Shown here one piece after another: positions 59,163 to 64,000 of a stretch of DNA of 64,000 nt (its first letter is position 1; each line of letters begins with the position of its first letter). The position numbers and the translations under genes are program-made. This DNA comes from Paraburkholderia fungorum. Its GTDB lineage: Bacteria > Pseudomonadota > Gammaproteobacteria > Burkholderiales > Burkholderiaceae. Under the pieces are notes generated by a model, which ran no database searches, was not told the origin of the DNA, and saw only the letters and a program-made list of their open reading frames with translations. The DNA is taken from the NCBI RefSeq assembly GCF_902833645.1, contig NZ_CADFGE010000022.1:1-64000 (forward strand), written 5' to 3'.

Positions 59163-61274
59163 ATGACCTCAAAAAATCGCCGTGATTTTCTGCGCTCCGC
59201 CGCGCACGCCGCCGGTTCTGCGACCGCGCTGAGCATGCTGCCGCTGGGCATTCGCAACGCCCTTGCGATTCCCGCCAACAACAAAACCGGCAGCATCCGC
59301 GACGTCGAGCATATAGTCGTGCTGATGCAGGAAAACCGCTCGTTCGACCACTACTTCGGCACGCTCAAGGGCGTACGCGGTTTCGGCGACACGCGCGCGA
59401 TCAACCTGCCCAACGGCAAGCCGGTGTGGTATCAGCCGCTCGCCGCGGACCTCGGCTATGTGTTGCCGTTCCGCCCCACCGCGCCGAACCTTGGACTGCA
59501 ATTCCTGCAAGACCTCGCACACGACTGGACCAGCACGCACGCCGCATGGAACGGCGGGCGCTACGATCAATGGGTGCCCTCCAAGGGCACCACGACGATG
59601 GCCTACCTCACGCGCGACGACATTCCGTTTCACTACCAGCTCGCCGACGCCTTCACGATCTGCGACGCGTACCACTGCTCGCTGATGGGCCCAACCGATC
59701 CGAACCGCTACTACATGTGGAGCGGCTGGGTCGGCAACGACGGCAGCGGCGGCGGCCCGGTGATCGACAATGCCGAGGCCGGCTACGGCTGGTCCACCTA
59801 TCCGGAAGTGCTGCAGAACGCCGGCATCACGTGGAAGATCTACCAGGACATTGGGACGGGACTCAACGCAAACGGCTCATGGGGCTGGACTCAAAACCCG
59901 TACATCGGCAACTACGGCGACAACTCGCTGCTCTACTTCAATCAGTACCGCAACGCGCAGCCGGGCAACCCTCTGTACGACAACGCCCGCACGGGCACGA
60001 ATGCAGCCAATGGCGACGGCTACTTCGACGTTCTCAAGCGCGATGTGCAGAACAACGCCCTGCCGCAAGTCTCGTGGATTGTCGCGCCGGAAGCGTATTC
60101 CGAGCACCCGAACTGGCCGTCGAACTACGGTGCGTGGTATATCGATCAGGTATTGCAGATTCTCACGTCGAATCCTGAGGTGTGGAGCAAGACGGTGCTG
60201 CTGATCAACTACGACGAGAACGACGGCTTCTTCGATCACATGGCGCCGCCGTTCGCGCCGGCATCGAGCGCAAATGGCTTGTCGACCGTCGACACCAGCA
60301 ATGAGAATTATGCGGGCAGCGGCAACACGCCTGCCGGCCCGTACGGGCTCGGGCCGCGCGTACCGATGCTGGTGGTCTCGCCGTGGTCGAAAGGCGGCTA
60401 CGTATGCTCTGAATTGTTCGATCACACCTCGGTGATCCGCTTTATCGAAAAACGCTTCGGCCAGCACCACAATCTCGGTGAATCGAACATCACGCCGTGG
60501 CGCCGCGCGGTGTGCGGCGACCTGATGTCGGCGTTCAACTTCAGCACCCCGAACGACGCATTCCCGACGCTGCCGAGCACGAGCGGGTATGTGCCGCCCG
60601 ATCAGAACCGGCATCCGGATTACGTGCCGTTGCCGCCGCTCGTGCAGGCGGTACCGAAGCAGGAACCCGGCGTACGCCCGGCTCGCGCGCTGCCGTACGA
60701 GCTGTTCGTGCGTGTGCATGGTGAAGGTGCGGCGAACCAGTTGACGATGCGCTTCGTCAACTCGGGCCGCGCGGGCGCCGTGTTTCTCGTCTATGCCGCG
60801 AATGGTCTCGCCGCGCCGCTTACGTACACCGTCGAAGCGGGCAAGCGGCTGCAGGATCACTTGCCGTTGAATGCCGACGGCACTTACGACTATACGGTCT
60901 ACGGTCCGAACGGTTTTCTGCGCCGCTTCGCGGGCAAGCCGGTTGCGAGAAGCTGGTGGAACGGTTCCGATATCGCGCGGCCGGAAGTGGCTGAAGGCTA
61001 CGACGTGGCGAACGGCAACCTGCAATTGCGGCTGGAGAATGTGGGCAGCGCGCGCTGCCAGTTCACCATCGTCAACGCCTATGACGCCGGCAACGTGGTC
61101 AAGCATTCTGTACGCGGCGGCGATACCGAACAGCTATACCTCGATCTGCGCAACGCCTACGGCTGGTACGACCTGACGATCACTGTCGATACCGACCCGT
61201 CGTTCACGCGGCGCTTCGCCGGACACGTGGAAACCGGCCGGAGCAGCATGAGCGATCCGGCGCTGGGGAGCTAG
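59163..61274 (+). CDS. Tat-exported phosphocholine-type phospholipase C
   Basis: A 703-residue phosphoesterase-family phospholipase C. The twin-arginine signal KNRRDFLRSAAHAAG is followed by the catalytic core: VEHIVVLMQENRSFDHYFGT, VPFHYQ-like IPFHYQLADAFTICDAYHC, and NYDENDGFFDHMAPP with metal/nucleophile residues. The C-terminal region (about 520-700) contains two DUF756 repeats typical of PlcN/PlcH. Substrate is phosphatidylcholine or related phospholipids or sphingomyelin. The ATG at 59163 starts the Tat motif. A strong terminator follows at 61318. Confidence 0.93.
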   Translation: MTSKNRRDFLRSAAHAAGSATALSMLPLGIRNALAIPANNKTGSIRDVEHIVVLMQENRSFDHYFGTLKGVRGFGDTRAINLPNGKPVWYQPLAADLGYVLPFRPTAPNLGLQFLQDLAHDWTSTHAAWNGGRYDQWVPSKGTTTMAYLTRDDIPFHYQLADAFTICDAYHCSLMGPTDPNRYYMWSGWVGNDGSGGGPVIDNAEAGYGWSTYPEVLQNAGITWKIYQDIGTGLNANGSWGWTQNPYIGNYGDNSLLYFNQYRNAQPGNPLYDNARTGTNAANGDGYFDVLKRDVQNNALPQVSWIVAPEAYSEHPNWPSNYGAWYIDQVLQILTSNPEVWSKTVLLINYDENDGFFDHMAPPFAPASSANGLSTVDTSNENYAGSGNTPAGPYGLGPRVPMLVVSPWSKGGYVCSELFDHTSVIRFIEKRFGQHHNLGESNITPWRRAVCGDLMSAFNFSTPNDAFPTLPSTSGYVPPDQNRHPDYVPLPPLVQAVPKQEPGVRPARALPYELFVRVHGEGAANQLTMRFVNSGRAGAVFLVYAANGLAAPLTYTVEAGKRLQDHLPLNADGTYDYTVYGPNGFLRRFAGKPVARSWWNGSDIARPEVAEGYDVANGNLQLRLENVGSARCQFTIVNAYDAGNVVKHSVRGGDTEQLYLDLRNAYGWYDLTITVDTDPSFTRRFAGHVETGRSSMSDPALGS

Positions 61275-61317
61275 GGTTCAACTCAGCTTCGATTTTCAAT
61301 TCGGCCCGTGAACGAAG

Positions 61318-61353
61318 CGGCCGCTGCGATAAAAAGCAGCGGCCGTTTTTTTT
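61318..61353 (+). terminator. Intrinsic terminator of the phospholipase gene
   Basis: A perfect CGGCCGCTGC / GCAGCGGCCG stem with an 8-base loop, followed by eight T residues. It is about 40 bases after the stop. Confidence 0.95.
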
Positions 61354-61626
61354 AGTCTTCGCACCATCACACATACCTCGATATCTTCAGACGAATATAA
61401 CGCCTCCAGACCGTCACCAGGCGTGGTGTTTCGGTAACCGTTGAAAACCGCCACTGGCGCGAAAAAATGTGTAGCATCGCGGCGCGCCGCCACACGCGGC
61501 ATTACCGGCGGCCGTCATCAATCGAAAGTTTTGCCCGCTCAAGTCCCCGCTGCCCAGGCCGTATACAGCATCTGAGGCCCCCGCCTCACCGACTACGGCT
61601 CACTGCTTACTCCGAAAACTCCCGAC

Positions 61627-63426
61627 ATGTTCTCCTCCATTCGCGCGCGCATCGTCGCCCTGTGCGTCGCCATCGTTGTGGTCGCGCTCGCGGCCAACAC
61701 CGTTCTCAACTATGTCGTCGCCAACTCGTATAACGCCGAGGCAATCGAAAGCAGTTTGAATGCTGTCGAAAGCGGACATGCAGACGGTATCGAAGACTGG
61801 ATCGCCTCGAATAGCCAGATGATCAACTCGTTGCAGGACGCCGTGCTGCAACCCGATCCGTCCGCCGCGTTAAAGCAGATCGCCGCCGCCGGCAAGTTCT
61901 CCAATGTGTACGTCGGCTATGCGGACAAGACCGCGAAGTTCTCCGATCCGACCGGCATTCCGCCCGACTACGATCCGACCGGCCGTCCCTGGTACAAGCA
62001 GGCGGCCGCAGCCGGCAAACCGGTGGTGACGCCGCCATACGTCGACGTGGGCACGGGCAAGCTGGTGGTCGCGTTCGCTGCGCCCGTGGTGCGCGACGGC
62101 GTGGTGAAGGGCGTGGTGTCCGGCGACGTCGCGATGGACAGCGTGATTGCCAACGTCAAGGCGATTCATCCGACACCCGCGAGCTTCGGCATGTTGATCG
62201 ACACGAGCGGCCATATCGTTGCGCACCCGGACGCGAAGCTGACCCTGAAGCCGGTCACGGACCTGGCGCCCGCACTCACAGGGGACAAACTAGGCGCACT
62301 CTTCAACGCCGAACACCCTGTCGAAGTCGACGTGAGCGGCAGCACGAAGCTGCTGCGCGCTCAGGCCATTCCCGGCACCGACTGGTACGCGGTCGTCGCA
62401 CTCGACAAGGCTGAAGCGACCGCGGGCATGCGATCGCTGTTGACGGCTTCGGTTATCGCGCTGATCGTGATTGCGGTCATTGCCGCCGCGATCGTGGCCG
62501 CGGTCACCGCCGTGTCGTTCCAGCGGCTCTCGAAAGTACGCGATGCAATGGACGCAATCGGCTCGGGCGAAGGCGATCTGACTCAACGTCTGCCCGCCAC
62601 CGGCAATGACGAGGTCACGCAGATCGCGCGCGCGTTCAATACCTTCATCGACAAACTCAGCCACGTGATGCGCCAGATCCGCGATGCCAGCGAATCGGTG
62701 CGCGTGGCCGCAAATGAAATCGCCGCAGGCAACGTCGATCTGTCGGGCCGCACCGAATCCGCTGCGGCCAGCCTGCAGCAGACCGCTGCGTCGATGGAAG
62801 AAATCACCTCGACGGTCACGCAATCGGCGAGCGCCGCGAAGCAGGCCGACGACACCGCCGTGTGCGCGTCGCAGGTCGCTTCGCGCGGCGGCGTAGTGAT
62901 CTCCGACGTGATTACGACGATGGGCGAGATCGAACAGGCGTCGGTGAAAATCTCCGACATCATCGGCGTCATCGACGGTATCGCGTTCCAGACCAACATC
63001 CTCGCGTTAAACGCGGCGGTCGAAGCGGCGCGCGCCGGCGAACAGGGCCGCGGTTTCGCGGTGGTGGCCGGCGAGGTGCGCAGCCTCGCGCAACGCAGCG
63101 CGCAGGCCGCCAAGGAAATCAAGGCGCTGATCGAATCGACGGTGGCGAGCGTGAGTTCCGGCTCAGGCCAGGTCCGTCAGGCCGGCGCGACGATGACGGA
63201 GATCGTCAGCAACGTGGCCAACGTGACAACCATCATTTCCGAAATCACCCAGGCGGCCAACGAGCAGACGCGCGGCATTCAGGAAGTCAATCGCGCGGTC
63301 AGCCAGCTCGACGAAATGGTTCAGCAGAATGCCGCCCTGGTCGAGGAATCGACAGCGGCCGCCACCGCGTTGCAAAGCCAGGCCGTGAGTCTTGCCGGCG
63401 CCGTCGCCCAATTCAAGCTGGACTAA
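61627..63426 (+). CDS. Methyl-accepting chemotaxis protein (dCache-type)
   Basis: A 599-residue chemoreceptor. It has an N-terminal membrane helix (about 7-30), a periplasmic dCache-like sensor with the PAS-type motif DYDPTGRPWYKQA and then PYVDVGTGKLVVAFAAPVV, a second membrane segment near residue 275-298, a HAMP domain and a cytoplasmic signalling hairpin with the tip IDGIAFQTNILALNAAVEAA and then ARAGEQGRGFAVVAGEVRSL. dCache receptors mostly sense amino acids or organic acids. The ATG at 61627 was accepted. No adaptor gene is adjacent. Confidence 0.95.
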   Translation: MFSSIRARIVALCVAIVVVALAANTVLNYVVANSYNAEAIESSLNAVESGHADGIEDWIASNSQMINSLQDAVLQPDPSAALKQIAAAGKFSNVYVGYADKTAKFSDPTGIPPDYDPTGRPWYKQAAAAGKPVVTPPYVDVGTGKLVVAFAAPVVRDGVVKGVVSGDVAMDSVIANVKAIHPTPASFGMLIDTSGHIVAHPDAKLTLKPVTDLAPALTGDKLGALFNAEHPVEVDVSGSTKLLRAQAIPGTDWYAVVALDKAEATAGMRSLLTASVIALIVIAVIAAAIVAAVTAVSFQRLSKVRDAMDAIGSGEGDLTQRLPATGNDEVTQIARAFNTFIDKLSHVMRQIRDASESVRVAANEIAAGNVDLSGRTESAAASLQQTAASMEEITSTVTQSASAAKQADDTAVCASQVASRGGVVISDVITTMGEIEQASVKISDIIGVIDGIAFQTNILALNAAVEAARAGEQGRGFAVVAGEVRSLAQRSAQAAKEIKALIESTVASVSSGSGQVRQAGATMTEIVSNVANVTTIISEITQAANEQTRGIQEVNRAVSQLDEMVQQNAALVEESTAAATALQSQAVSLAGAVAQFKLD

Positions 63427-63447
63427 GGTGTATCCAAGGAAATCGCA

Positions 63448-64000
63448 GTGACGTTCTATAGAAATCTGAAAATCGCCGTCAAGTTGGCACTGCTGGGCGC
63501 GGTGCTTCTTATGGCAACGACGGTGGTAGGTCTGGAAGGCTGGCACGCGTTGACGAATACGCACGCGCTGCAAATTCAGTCCGCGCAAACGCTCAGCCAG
63601 TATGCACAAGCCGCCGACACCGCACGCGTCGCGCAGGTCGAATTCAAGAAGCAGGTGCAGGAATGGAAGGACCTGTTGCTGCGCGGCGCTGATCCGGCCG
63701 CGTTCGCCCGTTACCGAGACGCCTTCAGCAAGGAAAGCAGCACGACACACGCCGCTTTGCTTCGATTGAAGGATCAGCTAGGTGCGTTGGGTGCCAACGC
63801 CGATGGTGTCAACAAGGCGCTCGCCACCCACGCCGCGCTGCAGGACAGCTATCTCGACGCGCTCAAGCGCTATGACCCGGCCGATCCGAATACGGCACAC
63901 GTGGTCGACGGTCTCGTCAAAGGCATCGACCGCGCGCCGACCGCCGCTATCGACGACATCGTCGCCTCGGTGATGCAGCAGGCGCAAGACTCCAACGTGC
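63448..64000 (+). CDS. Methyl-accepting chemotaxis protein, N-terminal part (runs off the window)
   Basis: An open frame from GTG 63448 to the window edge. It codes for MTFYRNLKIAVKLALLGAV with a first membrane helix, then an Ala-rich helical periplasmic domain (SAQTLSQYAQAADTARVAQV, QVEFKKQVQEWKDLLLRG) of a four-helix-bundle-like sensor. AAGGAAATCGCA precedes the start, 21 bases after the previous chemoreceptor stop, so the two are probably co-transcribed. The signalling domain is beyond the window. Class is inferred from topology and context. Confidence 0.7.
   Translation, partial: MTFYRNLKIAVKLALLGAVLLMATTVVGLEGWHALTNTHALQIQSAQTLSQYAQAADTARVAQVEFKKQVQEWKDLLLRGADPAAFARYRDAFSKESSTTHAALLRLKDQLGALGANADGVNKALATHAALQDSYLDALKRYDPADPNTAHVVDGLVKGIDRAPTAAIDDIVASVMQQAQDSNV

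Overview
The window looks like a chromosomal segment of a Burkholderiaceae bacterium, most probably Paraburkholderia. It is GC-rich. It carries a complete aerobic benzoyl-CoA (box) cluster with a BoxR-type regulator, a beta-proteobacterial type leuA, paired DUF2844/DUF3443 genes, an MXKDX-repeat protein, and a dispersed intergenic repeat of a kind I associate with Paraburkholderia. The genus is inferred from recognised gene families, not from a search. No rRNA, tRNA, phage, insertion sequence or CRISPR array was seen.

Layout. 1-4.7 kb: stress and signalling genes (two response regulators, a ferritin-like protein, two DUF1328 membrane peptides, a NarX/DesK-type histidine kinase, an entericidin-like peptide). 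4.9-12.2 kb: a DUF4397 lipoprotein, FadH dienoyl-CoA reductase, an EamA exporter, an MXKDX protein, and an operon of DUF1223 protein, b-type cytochrome and MsrP/sulfite-oxidase-like molybdoenzyme. 12.7-20 kb: rnk, a TPP riboswitch with thiC, small envelope lipoproteins, a lactate permease and a second EamA protein. 20.0-20.5 kb: no recognised gene, but a textbook sigma-54 promoter (a -24/-12 element, an IHF site and upstream GTTAC repeats) reading into a highly structured RNA that ends in an intrinsic terminator. 20.5-29.1 kb: a membrane peptide, bamC, DUF2844/DUF3443, an HMW1C-like glycosyltransferase, a CadD-like permease and a methyltransferase-like lipoprotein. 29.2-31.2 kb: leuA behind a leucine-rich, apparently leaderless leader peptide.

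31.5-33.8 kb: a cystine-type ABC importer. 34.2-42.5 kb: a reductive pyrimidine degradation operon. PreT/PreA reduces the base, dihydropyrimidinase opens the ring, an M20 amidohydrolase removes the carbamoyl group, and an NCS1 permease imports the base. A divergent RutR-like TetR regulator sits beside a RutR-like palindrome. 42.6-53.1 kb: benzoate degradation through benzoyl-CoA. BclA activates benzoate, BoxAB epoxidises benzoyl-CoA, BoxC opens the ring, and BoxD oxidises the semialdehyde. BoxR probably represses both divergent arms. A DUF4863 protein and an alpha/beta hydrolase travel with them.

53.1-58.6 kb: a compact uptake and catabolic unit (GntP permease, porin, SelA/DgaE-like PLP enzyme) divergent from an IclR regulator and a RidA protein. 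This suggests ammonia-lyase use of an amino-sugar acid or similar compound. 58.7-64 kb: a small lipoprotein, a Tat-exported phospholipase C and two methyl-accepting chemotaxis proteins, the second cut by the window edge.

The strongest candidates for something new are the sigma-54-driven RNA at about 20.09-20.30 kb, the leaderless leucine leader peptide before leuA, the pepsin-like motifs in the DUF3443 protein, and the GntP/porin/SelA-like/RidA module.
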